From assembly GCA_008477525.1 (NCBI GenBank), contig SPDT01000005.1:62001-126000 (forward strand): DNA of 64,000 nt, given 5' to 3'. Numbering within the stretch: position 1 is the first letter of the stretch; every line of letters begins with the position of its first letter. This stretch comes from Hypomyces perniciosus. Lineage: Eukaryota; Ascomycota; Sordariomycetes; Hypocreales; Hypocreaceae. Of the stretch, positions 44,788 to 55,635 are shown one piece after another. Below the pieces are notes generated by a model. It saw only the letters and a list, made by a program, of their open reading frames with translations. It was not told the DNA's origin and made no database searches. A program made the position numbers and the translations under genes.

Positions 44788-45486
44788 AAGTCCAATTCAG
44801 CAGCGTTTGATTAGAAAGCACTTACGAGCGTCCGTCTACACAGCGTTTCATTACAAGTTCCTGTACATACTAGTTAGTAGTTGGCCGCACAGATGCGGCC
44901 TCATTGCAATCGAGGTTATCAATTGCATGACTGTCAAATCTCTTGCATATTTCATGGCGTTGATGAAGATGAGAGTGTTTGTTCACCTCGGCAAAGCTCA
45001 CCGAGCGATATCGGCAGTTCGGTTACAACGCCAAGGGGCACTTTGATCAATTACTAGTTTACTACGGAGTACGAGTAGATACACACGTGTTCAACAGCTA
45101 TGCAACCAAGGCAATCTCACATTTATTACCTGGGTCCGGGTTCTTGGCTGAGCACAGGGTAGGCTTAGAGTGGATGGCGCAAGCATAAAAACTCACTAAG
45201 TGCGGATTTCATCGGCGTGGATCCCTAAGCTCGTATAATGTGGCTCCCAATGTCATGTCATCGTAGGGCGCGCGTAGTGAAGAATCCAAGTTATCATTCC
45301 ATCAAATATGTGGATGTTTGTCAAGTCCAATTACCAATCATGTACACCATAGGATTTCTCTTTAGCGGCCAATTCAGGACGTAAATATCATGATATAAAC
45401 CTTTCAAAATCTCACATTCCTGTATCAATCTCTGATCAATCTGTAATACGTGGGATTATCGGGCCGAAGCGCGTTTTGGAGACATC
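44788..45486. other. Intergenic region, dioxygenase 3' flank and transporter promoter
   Basis: No gene seen. One exact dispersed 9-mer at 45063-45071. Confidence 0.45.
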
Positions 45487-47033
45487 ATGGCGACCTCGAC
45501 TACCACGGCAGTGGAACTTCATGACATCTCCGTTCGCACCGACTACTCGCGGCACAACCAGATTCATGACGACTCGGGCAACACCGGCGACCCCAATTCA
45601 ACAGACGCCGTGCTTGAAGCGTCACGCCTAGCAGACTCGACTGTCCCAGATGGAGGATATGGCTGGGCCGTGGTCGGAGGCTGCGCAGTTGTAACGTGGT
45701 GGGTGTGTATACTGACGGCATCCCTACTTTGTGAAGACAACGAATCATGTTGACACTCACGCTTCTGTAGTTTGGGGGCACCAGTTACAGTTGGGGCGTG
45801 ATTCAGGGTGCACTGGCTGAGAAAGGTCTCGCATCCCCAGCGATATTGTCCTACATTGGTTCATTGGCCATTGCCTTCATCTCCTTCCTGGCTATTGTGA
45901 ATGCTCGCGTCATCCGAGCTATTGGCGCGCAAAAAACTGCCATGTTGGGCATATTTCTGCTCGGTCTCTCTGAGATTCTGAGCAGCTTTGCCTTGGGCAG
46001 TCTCCCGGCCCTCTTCTTCACCAGCGGCTTCATCCCAGGTGTTGGAATTAGCCTATGCTACATGACCGTGTCTGCCACGCCGGCACAGTATTTCAGCCGG
46101 AAGAGGGGCCTGGCGAATGGCATTGTCTTTGCAGGAGGCGGTTTTGGAGGAGCAGTCACGAGCTTTACGCTGGACGCATTGATTCAACGCCTGGGAGCAG
46201 CATGGACATATCGAGTCCTCGGACTGTTGACTCTCCTCACTGGTCTCCCCGCCGCATGGTTTATCAAGGAACGGTCGCCCCTCAAAACGCCCGTCTTTGT
46301 CGAATGGTGAGATGCGAAAGGGGAACGCGACAGATGGTAGCTGGCTAACCTGGATTGTAGGCGACTGTTCAAGAACATCGGTTTTGTTGTCATTTTCCTC
46401 ACTGGAGCCATTGCTTGCTTTCCCCTGCTGGTGCCCCCTTTCTTCATACCACTTTACAGTCGATCAATTGGTCTCTCGTCATCCACGGGAGCTGGTCTTC
46501 TGGCGGGCTTCAACTTCTCATCGGCCGTGGGGAGAATTTTCTGCGGTCTCCTATGTGACAAGCTCGGAGCGCTCAACACGCTTCTCCTCTCTCTAGCCTT
46601 GAACTCGATCAGCATGTTGGCGCTTTGGCCGCTGTCCACAACACTCGCTCCACTGGCAAGCTTTGTGGTGATTAACGGCGCGGCCAACGGAGGGTTTTTC
46701 TCCACAATGCCCACAGTGGTTGGCAATGTGTTTGGCTCGCAACGAGTGTCCGTAGCGATGGCCATGATTGTCACGGGCTGGGGCGGTGGCTACATGATGG
46801 TAAGTCTTTGACACCAAGCATTGCTCTGTGCGGTACACCACGCTGACGATAAATGCCGCAAACAGGGGGCCCCGATCGCTGGATATATTCTCGAGGCTTA
46901 TGGTGGTACGGAACAGGGTTTCCAAGCTTTCCGACCAGCCATCACTTACGCAGGCTCAATGGCACTCGCGGCGACAGGTCTCGCATTCTTTGCGAGGTTT
47001 CGAATAAACCGATCTCTGTTGGCTAAAGTGTAG
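45487..47033 (+). CDS. MFS transporter, monocarboxylate-transporter-like (MCP family)
   Basis: Four exons: 45487-45702, 45771-46306, 46361-46799 and 46866-47033. Introns 54-68 bp; phases close to 452 residues. After a polar N-terminus of about 50 residues comes the MCT signature PDGGYGWAVV (about 54-63) leading into helix 1. Others are GTSYSWGVIQ, YFSRKRGLANGIVFAGGGFGG and FSSAVGRIFCGLLCDKLG. About 12 membrane helices are visible. Fungal members carry monocarboxylates, riboflavin or secondary metabolites at the plasma membrane. The same orientation as the dioxygenase 700 bp upstream suggests a shared substrate, which is inference. It converges with the methyltransferase gene, whose end is 88 bp away. 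Confidence 0.92.
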
Positions 47034-47121
47034 CACCGCCCAGTCTACTGCAGACGATTGACTCCCTCATGTATACTGCATTACTACCATATTGACGCAT
47101 AAAATAGCCGCCTTCCGAGCC

Positions 47122-48009
47122 TCAAGCACGGACAGCAACCATGAATAGACGCGGATATCGCATTAAAACCGTTCCATCAACAGATGTAGGACAAATGTCC
47201 TTCAGTCGTTGCAAATACGCAGCCAAGTATCCCTCCCTTTCTTCGGGACTGAGCGGATCAACGAAGGGTCTCAACCCGGTTCCTTTTACCCACTCTACAA
47301 TCTCCTCGTGACTGCTTAGAGAGTGGTGGTAGTACGTATGCCAAACGTCAACGGATGAGCACAGGGGCTTTAGCTCATCATAAAGCTCCTGGGGCGTTTG
47401 AAACGGGCCAAGAGAAGGCTGCAGAGGCCGCAATGTTTCTGCCCAAGGGCCTTGTTCGGATACAACACGCATGGATTCGTGAGTTTTCGCCATGAAGGTG
47501 TCCGGGATTTGAATCGCCATCACGCCTCCGGGCCTCAGGAGCCCAATCAGTCGCTTCATTGTGGCAATGCGGGTGTCATAATTCACCCATTGGAGGACGG
47601 CGCTGGAGAAGATGAGGTCTAGAGGCTCCTCCGGCGTGTAAGTGTCGAGATCGGCAATGGCGAATTGCACGTGCGGGAGGGTTTTGCGTGCAGTCTCAAT
47701 CATGTTGGGCGAGGAGTCGATGCCCGAGATTTGAGCGTCAGGCCATTTGGCCACAAGCACCTGGGTTGAGTTACCTGGCCCACAGCCAACATCGACAATG
47801 CGTTTGGGAGATTCCAGGGGGATTTGGGCGACAAGGTCTCGTGATGGCCGAGTGCGCTGTTGGATGAATTTGAGGTACTGCGCGGCAGACCAATCCTTGC
47901 TCTGGTTGGTAGCTGATGACATTGTTCTAGCTAGGCTTTTCAGCGAGAAACCGCTTGAGAAGTGTACACGGCGAGCAGTTGTAGCTATCATGGTGTGAGC
48001 TGGGGTCAT
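47122..48009 (-). CDS. Trans-aconitate 2-methyltransferase-like SAM-dependent methyltransferase
   Basis: Single exon, 295 residues from ATG 48007-48009. The core begins DWSAAQYLKFIQQRTRP, the signature of Tam-type enzymes, followed by PLESPKRIVDVGCGPGNST (SAM motif I at about 71-81), ISGIDSSPNMIETA, FAIADLDTY and LRPGGVMAIQIPDTF. Tam methylates trans-aconitate, an inhibitor of aconitase. The first 30 residues are Arg/Ser-rich and amphipathic-looking and could be a mitochondrial presequence. Alternatively translation starts at a later ATG (MSSATNQSK), giving a typical 260-residue cytosolic enzyme. The 3' end faces the MCT-like transporter gene. Confidence 0.9.
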   Translation of the reverse strand: MTPAHTMIATTARRVHFSSGFSLKSLARTMSSATNQSKDWSAAQYLKFIQQRTRPSRDLVAQIPLESPKRIVDVGCGPGNSTQVLVAKWPDAQISGIDSSPNMIETARKTLPHVQFAIADLDTYTPEEPLDLIFSSAVLQWVNYDTRIATMKRLIGLLRPGGVMAIQIPDTFMAKTHESMRVVSEQGPWAETLRPLQPSLGPFQTPQELYDELKPLCSSVDVWHTYYHHSLSSHEEIVEWVKGTGLRPFVDPLSPEEREGYLAAYLQRLKDICPTSVDGTVLMRYPRLFMVAVRA

Positions 48010-48772
48010 GAAGTGGGATGGATGAAGCGCAGCTAATTACTGTCTGTTTCTTCCAAATTCCAGCAGCTGAGGGGTTTTGCAAGAGGGATCAGTGTCTTTG
48101 GCAAATAGGTTCACGATACATACCCAATTCTACATGAGGATCCTCGATATATATACAACTGGGCTCTGCAAGGGTCTACATCCGAATATGGAGTATAATA
48201 CGGAGTACTACGTAAAGATGCTTCGTGACGAGGGCTAAGCTCGGTTCTCCGACATTAATCCAGACGCCGCAGCCTCGGGCCCGAGAAACCGAACAGAAGA
48301 CCGAGATCACGTGGGTGCCACTGTTTTCGGGACCTTGGACAACTTCGCCACTCTTTACTCCGTACTGTTTGGTGATGCATATTAGACGAAGTCTCCACAT
48401 CCTCCGATATAGTCAGAACGGAGAGAGAAGCCATGTCCGCTTTCGGGCACTTACTCTACGTTGATCTATCGAGATGGCAGCTAACGGCTTCTGTCTCGCG
48501 ACCGAGTAATCGCCACGCTGGCACAGACACGATTGATGACTCCTCCGTCCATCCGGACTGATAGTATATAAGTCATGAGCTGCCGTTCGTGTATATAGAG
48601 CCCTCTGTCTGTGACAGTCACAGGTCTTGTTTTTGCCCAACACTGTAACCTTATACCATCAAGATAAACCCCAACATCAGCTCTCGTCAGACCGAAGTGA
48701 GACGTTTTCCAGCCGCAGAAGTCCCTTTCTTCGCCCATTCGGACACGCACTCATACCAACCTCTTCGGCATC
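48010..48772. other. Divergent promoter region between methyltransferase and monooxygenase
   Basis: About 760 bp that should serve both flanking genes. A TATATAAG lies at 48565-48572, about 200 bp before the monooxygenase ATG. Exact dispersed 9-mers at 48199 and 48356. A CACGTG is seen at about 48308. Confidence 0.45.
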
Positions 48773-50029
48773 ATGTCTACCAACTCTCTACCCAGCATCG
48801 CTATCGTTGGCGGCGGGCCATCTGGCCTCTGCATTGGTGTTCTCCTCCACAAGCGTGGTGTCCCATTCACCATTTATGAGCTTCGCGACAACCCCGTTGA
48901 TGCTGCACTCACCACACCATCTGGCATGCTGGACCTTCATGAAGAATCGGGCCTCGCCGCCATCCGTGGTTGTGGGCTATGGGAGGAGTTCCAAAAATTC
49001 ACAGACGTCTGTAACGAGGAGCTCATCGTAAGAAACATGGACGGCAAAATCACCCACGCCGATAATGGAGGATCTGGGCAACGGCCGGAGATTGCGCGAA
49101 ACTCTCTCAATCATCTTCTCCTTTCTCACAACTCCCCCGAGAGCATCAGGTGGGGACACAAGCTCCGGTCTGCAACACGAACGCCTAGCGGCAAGGTCGC
49201 CCTGGACTTTGGATCTCATGGGACAGTCGAGCATGACTTCGTCATCGGCGCAGATGGTGCCTGGTCCAAGGTTCGAAATCTTCTTACAGACCTCCAACCA
49301 CACTACGGCGGCATTCAATATCTAACTCTAGATATCCTCAATGCTACAACGCGGTATCCGGAGCTAGCCACTTTGGTTGGCAGTGGAGCATGTTTCATCC
49401 TTGGTGATAATAAAGTCATCTCTACCCTCCGTGGTGTTCAAGATTCCATTCGACTATACGTCAGTGTTCGGTCTGACGATGAAGCACCGTTCCACAAATC
49501 CCCGGCAGGTCTGAATGCGGAGCAGTTGAAGCAGAAGCTGATCGGTGACCCGGCGCTATTCGGCTCATGGGACAAAAAGATCCATGATCTGATCTGCGCC
49601 GCCGTCGACGACAGTGCTGCCATTCCTGACAATGCCATTCAGACTTCGGAGCCCAAGTCATTATACATGCTCCCAATTGGACACAAGTGGGAAGCTCAGT
49701 CTGGCCTCGCCCTGGTCGGCGATGCAGCACACTTGATGATGCCGTGGGGAGGCGAAGGCGTGAACCTGGCGCTGTGGGACTCACTCGATCTTTCTGATGC
49801 CATTGCGAGAGGATGGGAGCAGACACAGGACCCATCAGAGTTCCAGCGTCTCATGCTGTCCCTGGTGTCGGAATTTGACCAGAAGATGTATGCCCGCACC
49901 TCTCGGGCAGCAGAGGAGACTTGGAACAGCTCGAAGATGCTTTTCTCGGGCAATGGCGCCCAAGCGTTTGCTGATATGATGTCCGCCATGGGGCCACCGC
50001 CAGGAGAAGGTCCCGAAGAGGGGGCTTAA
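48773..50029 (+). CDS. FAD-dependent monooxygenase, TetX-like
   Basis: Single exon, 418 residues. The flavin dinucleotide motif is IAIVGGGPSGLCIGVLLHKRG (about 9-29). The middle motif is DFVIGADGAWSKVRN, and the second FAD/ribityl block is LALVGDAAHLMMPWGGEGVNLALWDSLDL (about 312-340). SGMLDLHEESGLAAIRGCGL is the feature that places it in the TetX-like branch of aromatic hydroxylases. No signal peptide or membrane anchor. These enzymes hydroxylate aromatic or polycyclic substrates using NAD(P)H; in fungi many act in secondary metabolism or detoxification. The substrate is unknown. The short C-terminus rich in Pro, Gly and Glu is probably disordered. Confidence 0.92.
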   Translation: MSTNSLPSIAIVGGGPSGLCIGVLLHKRGVPFTIYELRDNPVDAALTTPSGMLDLHEESGLAAIRGCGLWEEFQKFTDVCNEELIVRNMDGKITHADNGGSGQRPEIARNSLNHLLLSHNSPESIRWGHKLRSATRTPSGKVALDFGSHGTVEHDFVIGADGAWSKVRNLLTDLQPHYGGIQYLTLDILNATTRYPELATLVGSGACFILGDNKVISTLRGVQDSIRLYVSVRSDDEAPFHKSPAGLNAEQLKQKLIGDPALFGSWDKKIHDLICAAVDDSAAIPDNAIQTSEPKSLYMLPIGHKWEAQSGLALVGDAAHLMMPWGGEGVNLALWDSLDLSDAIARGWEQTQDPSEFQRLMLSLVSEFDQKMYARTSRAAEETWNSSKMLFSGNGAQAFADMMSAMGPPPGEGPEEGA

Positions 50030-50794
50030 GAGAAGTTGGAGAAGCAATGAAGCTATGAGAGGGTACGGGGTGATCCGGGCTAGAATTATTAGAATAGAGC
50101 TGCTGATATAGAATAATCGAAGACGATTCACTTTACCATAGCTATGCCTACCTGTTTAGAATCTGCACATATCATGGTTCATCAACTGTTGATACCTGAA
50201 TTTTTGAAGCTGAATGTCTCCCATCATCACTAATCGTCTCTCGTCAAGATTCAACCCCGCATCAACCCCGCGGTTTCCCCATTTTATCCCATAGTGCTGT
50301 GGGGGGTTTTGGGGGTCAGATTCGACGTTACATCACAGCCACTTTTGTATGTACTCCGTACTCTGTAGGTATTACTACACTGTATGAAGCACTCCGCACT
50401 GTCCGGGCTGAAGAGGTTGGGTCATGGATTGTGGTCCATTTGAGGCGGCAGACAGCAAGGAGACATGGAGCAAGCGGTGACCCCCACTTAGATTCATCAC
50501 GAGCCTAAAGCAGAAAAGGAGAATTTTAATACAAATCGCTTCAAGAACCTATCATTTTGTATGGATCTGGAGGTAAAAAAAGAGGTTTAAAATAAATCAA
50601 TAACCCAAGCCCGAAACGGGACGTTACATTTTCCACTTTGTTCATATACAGGGTACTCCGTGCGTGAGCCAGAGTCGAGAGTTTGACGCCCCGCCTTGCT
50701 TCCTTCATACCTGAGACAGCTGGAAAGACGATAAAAAACACCATCGTCTTCGCTAATTAAATACATTTTTTAAAGCAATAGCATCTCAGTAACA
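50030..50794. other. Intergenic region
   Basis: 3' flank of the monooxygenase and promoter of the GH3 gene. No gene seen. Exact 9-mer copy at 50352-50360. Confidence 0.45.
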
Positions 50795-52474
50795 ATGCCT
50801 ACTGTAGAGCAGAGGAAGAGGATCGGCCAGGTGAGTTGGCTCTTGAGAAGCCATCACTCAACCTCCTAGGACACATCGACATAATACCAATTCTGTTCCT
50901 TTCAGCTCTTCGCGGTTGGCTTCCACGGCCGCGAGATCAATGCCGAAATCACCTCCCTGATCCAGGATTACGGCATTGGTGCCGTTGTTCTATTCAAGCG
51001 GAACGTTCTCAACGCCACTCAGCTCCAGGCCCTCAGCCTGGGACTGCAGAAAATCGCCAAGGAAGCAGGGCACAGTCAGCCTCTCTTCATTGGCATTGAC
51101 CAGGAGAATGGCCTGGTGACTCGAATCTCTCCACCCGTGGCCTCACAGCAACCGGGCCCGATGACCCTGGGTGCCACCGGGTCGACTGACTCGGCCTACC
51201 AAGTCGCCAAAGTCACGGGAGAGACACTGCGGTTTTTCGGCATCAACATGAACTATGCGCCAGTCGGCGACATCAACTCTGAGCCGCTGAACCCTGTCAT
51301 CGGCGTGCGAAGCCCCAGTGATAACCCAGAGACTGTCTCCAAGTTCGCGGTGGCATGCACTCGTGGGCTGCGAGAACACAAAGTCGTGCCGTGTATAAAG
51401 CACTTCCCAGGTCATGGAGACACCGCTGTCGACTCCCACTATGGACTTCCCGTCATCAACAAATCTCGGGCCGATATGGAAAAGGTGGAACTTGTGCCGT
51501 TCCGTGACGCCGTGGCTGATGGCATTGAGATGATCATGACAGCCCATATTTCATTGCCGCAGCTTGCAGGCTCTAAGCTGCCGTCCACATTGTCTCCAGA
51601 GACCGTCGGAATCTTACGTAACGAATGGAAGTACGATGGCGTCATCATGACCGACTGTCTCGAGATGGACGGCATCCGCGCGACCTATGGCACGGTGGAG
51701 GGATCCCTGATGGCATTCCAGGCCGGGGTTGACAACGTTATGATCTGCCATACGTATGATGTGCAAACAGCCGCCATTGATCGCATCTGTCAGGCCATTG
51801 AGACTGGCGAGTTGACACAGCAACGGATAGATGTCTCTTTAGATCGGCTGCAAAGGCTCAAAGCGCGATACACGAGTTGGGACATTGCCCTTCGTGCCGA
51901 ATCACTCGACACGCTTGTCGCGATTAACGAAAGAGGGGCGAAGCTAGCCAGACAGGTCTATGCAGACGCCACGACACTGGTACGAGCTCAGCCTGGACTT
52001 TTACCTCTTAAGTCGACCATCAAGGTCGCGTTTCTTTCTCCAGGACCGGATGTTCCGATTGGTGGAGCCGTAGACAGCGGAACGTTGCCGACGCGGGTAC
52101 CCTGGATAGCTGAGTCGTTTGCAGATGTTCTTCGAGGGCACACTCCGGATCTAGTGGATATACGATTCACAAGCTCTGGCTTATCTGACGAACAGTGGAA
52201 GCAAGTTGAGCAGGCCGAAGTAGTCATCTTGGCGACTCGGAATGCCCGCGAGTCCAAGTACCAGAAGGATTTGGGCCTGGAGGTAGCTCGACGTCGGCAA
52301 AACTCGCCATTGATTGCTGTTGCTACTTGCGCTCCATATGACTTCCTAGAGGATTCACAAATTGGCACTTACATTGCTGTGTATGAGCCCACGGTTGAGG
52401 CGTTCAGCGCCGCAGTGGATATTATATACGGAGACGCCGAACGACCACGGGGCAAGCTGCCTGTGGCACACTAG
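50795..52474 (+). CDS. GH3 beta-N-acetylglucosaminidase, NagZ-like, probably cytosolic
   Basis: Two exons: 50795-50830 (12 codons) and 50906-52474. Intron 75 bp; 534 residues. The tiny first exon MPTVEQRKRIGQ joins in frame to LFAVGFHGREI. The GH3 N-terminal barrel carries IGIDQENGLVTRI, then KHFPGHGDTAVDSHYGLP (about 178-195), whose His/Asp pair is the acid/base arrangement specific to the NagZ-type N-acetylglucosaminidases. The nucleophile is Asp262 in GVIMTDCLEMDGI. A C-terminal alpha/beta domain follows to residue 534. There is no signal peptide, so action inside the cell on imported chitobiose or turnover products is likely. The secreted GH20 enzyme 3 kb downstream could supply the substrate. 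Confidence 0.92.
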
Positions 52475-53197
52475 ATAGTAACAGATGGCATGACTATACA
52501 AAGTAAAGAAAGTTTATTTAAACTATTACTATCGTGTAGCGGGATACTCCGTAGAGCCTGCTAGGATCTAATTAATGTTCTCAATAGTACGAAGTAATAC
52601 AGAGTAGATTACAAATTCTGGCTGTCTTCCGTATTATTCCCCGTATTATCCTCCGTGACTAAGGAGTCATGACTGACCCCTGAATCCCAAGATTCAATTC
52701 TTTCGTATTTTGGACAGCCACGGCGTTGGAGTGGTACCACTATTTACTCCGTTCATAAGAAGACCCCGTACTCCGTAAACAGACCCCACAAACATCGGCT
52801 TACTCCATCTACCGGCAGTCTCGCACAATCAAATGCCGCCAATTCGAAGACGCACTCGTATGCAGTACTCCGTATGTATCGGCCCATATCGTAGTATACC
52901 TAGCTAGTTACAATCCTGCATGGTGAAACGACCGCGATTCCGAACGATGCAACTATGTATTGTTCATAAAGAGTCACCAAGTATTTAATATTAAAGGTAT
53001 CCTTACAGTACAAGATATTAATAGAAGAAATTTTATCACTTTGAGTGCAGGCTCTCATACCAAAACACGTCTATACCAAACAAAGCCAGTAATGCCGCTC
53101 AATGCAGCATCCATCCCTGACCTTCATTAGTGTTATTCCAGCCCTGTAGCCCAAAAAGTTCCTCTCAATAGTCAAAGAAAGTAAATGCGCCATAATA
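52475..53197. other. Intergenic region between convergent genes
   Basis: No gene seen. Three exact dispersed 9-mers (52545, 52769, 52866) and several near copies make it the densest stretch of this motif in the window. Confidence 0.5.
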
Positions 53198-54604
53198 TTA
53201 TCCCTGGTGCTCTTGTGCCAGCCCACTCGGGCGATCAGAAACCGAATCATCCGCAGTCTGCGTGCCATCCTTGTGTATTATGTCCAATTCATTTTCAATA
53301 ACATCATATCTCGATCCGGTGATGCCACTTGATCGTCTCGTCAGCTCAGTTCTAGAGTGTCGCGTTCCAGTGCGTTCCGATTTGCTGAGCAGGGTTCCAT
53401 GGACGACTAAATCGAGTATAGGCTTGAGAGAAGGAAGACAGGCTAGAGATGGGACGACGAATGTTAGTTAGCCGATATCAGCCTCGGTAACACAAGACGT
53501 TGGGGCAGCTTACCGCAAACGATGGCCAGGTCCGCCTCAAGCATCGTCCACACGGCAGCATCAACGAAGTTCCAAGTAATGTCCTCAGAAACCACATCCA
53601 CTTTTATGATATAAACTAGACGGACAACCGAAATAACAACGATGCTAAGAGGGGATGTCAATATTTGGGTGCCAACAAAAGCGTATCGTCTAGCAGCGCT
53701 GGCATGCTATTGAACAAGGGAAATACTCACAAGGCACCAAGAAGGAAGATACCAACCAAGCCTATTTTTTGATCCGTGGGCAATCGAATGCGAGAAATGT
53801 AGGGAATAGGGAGTGCAATCAGTAAAATATCGGTCAAGACGTTGGAGATTGAAGTTCCGAAGAAGAATTGGCGGTCATCAACACCGCAGTGATAATTCGA
53901 GGGCGACATGGGGTTGGTGACATGGAACCGAGCCCAGAAAGCCTCCACTGGAATGCATTGGAAGATGATGACGAATATCTATAGAGGGAAGCCTCATCAG
54001 CATACTGCGTCACAAGCGGCAGAGGTTGTGTGGTTGGTGACAAGAAGGACTCACATTCGCAATACCCCATGCAGAGACAACACCAAGGAGAAACCAAATG
54101 GGGGTTTTGATGGAGTCTAAAGTGTTAAAGATTCGCCAATAGAAGGCAAGAATGGAGAATTTGACTACTACCAGGGTCAGGACGTATGTTAATTCACCGA
54201 CGAAGAGTCCCAAGGCCCAACTGAAAACTGCATCATGAGCAGCGTGTTCTATATGTTTGCCAAGGCCTTTTGGAATTTCTAGAAAGACGTCAACTGCATG
54301 TTCGTAAGCAAAGAAAGCATGCCAACAAAGTACTTACGGTAACTGATAACAGTGAACACGTTACCAGCCGCCCAGACCTTCTCGTTTGGTTAGAGTCAAG
54401 AACCTCGGCAGTGAAGACATCAACCCATCGTTCCAGCGTCCATACCAATGCAAACATAATCAACCAGTCGTCCAGCCACAATTTCCCCCCTCGAATTTTT
54501 CGACAAACAAATCGCAGTGCAACGCAGATAACGGCGAGGATCCATGTTGTTGTCCCAGCAGCAATCATTTGGGGACCCCTATCCGGTATAGATTCGGTCG
54601 CCAT
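53198..54604 (-). CDS. Fungal rhodopsin-fold integral membrane protein (Pth11/SAT20-like, no CFEM domain)
   Basis: Six exons: 54604-54446, 54377-54338, 54278-54055, 53978-53731, 53644-53514 and 53442-53198. Introns 59-86 bp, phases close to 348 residues. Seven membrane helices can be traced. Conserved family blocks are LWLDDWLIMFALVW, GLGKHIEHAAHD, IFQCIPVEAFWAR, YHCGVDDRQFFFGTSISNVLTDILLIALPIPYI, DITWNFVDAAVWTMLEADLAIVCACLPSLKP. The cytosolic C-terminal tail of about 70 residues is polar. There is no N-terminal cysteine-rich CFEM domain, so it belongs to the simpler subgroup often found next to metabolic genes. Function is unproven; some relatives act as surface-sensing receptors. A 40-base exon 2 is unusually short but required for the frame. 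Confidence 0.9.
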
Positions 54605-55635
54605 CGTGTCCCTATATCTCACTGCGACATGCAGAGGCTTCCGTGGCACCCATACAAGGCATTGAAGTGATCGGTGATGTCTTCGAAGAAACGCGATGCC
54701 GATGATTCGATGCCGATGGCTTGAGAACTGATGCAACACACAAGAGTTCTGTTCCTATAGGAAAGAAAGCGTTGTCCTCGCAATGCCCTGAAGGGAATTC
54801 AATGCCTTTTAGGCAAAATTCCCTAAGATAAGACTGAAATTCTCGTGATTCCTCAATGTTAGTGTTGTCTTCAAAGCAATAGCACTCCGCCGGAGCACGG
54901 CGCAACCTGTCTATAGTTCCCTTACTAGTATAAACACAAGACCAGTAAGTAGTTCCCAATGGTCATACACGCTAGTACGAGTACAGCGTACAATCAGCTC
55001 CGTTGTAGATCATTTGCTTGGATATCCTTTGAAGCGTAGCTCACAGCGTATTGGTGAGCGAGCGCTAGAGTCAGCCCCATTTCTCCTGCTTGGGATTGTT
55101 AGTGCTTAGCCTATTCCTTCTTCGCAAACTATTATCCGAACAAGACGATTTCCCGAGTGGCACAAAGAAAATATCAGGTCATCCATCATGCATGACAGCA
55201 TGCAGTCGGCATTTGGCGATCATTGAGAATACTAGCACAAGATCGTACAGCCTTAGCCTATTCGGACAAAACGACAGTTACGAGTCAACACGAACAAGCC
55301 ACAGCACTTCATCAACTTTGTGTAGTAATGACTCGTGAGTCGAATGGAAATGGTGAACTAATAGTACTTGATCTTCGGGCCGTACCCGTAACCAGCGAAC
55401 AGGAATGGTGTTTCGTTCAGAACTCAACGTGTGTCTATCCTGCCCGGAGACTTAACAGAACCTAGAGTAAATTGGTAAGGGCAAAATACTTTGTGGATAG
55501 TCTCCATTGGAGTTGACAATACGGAGTAGTATCACGCCACAACAGGTTTCCTGGGTTAAATTACTCCGAGCTGTGCTCTTCGTATTTGTCTTCATGCTGC
55601 CATCGTATCAGCGCTACTCCATACCACTCAATTGA
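54605..55635. other. Intergenic region
   Basis: Promoter of the rhodopsin-fold gene and 3' flank of the hexosaminidase gene. No gene seen; one exact 9-mer at 55520-55528. Confidence 0.45.
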
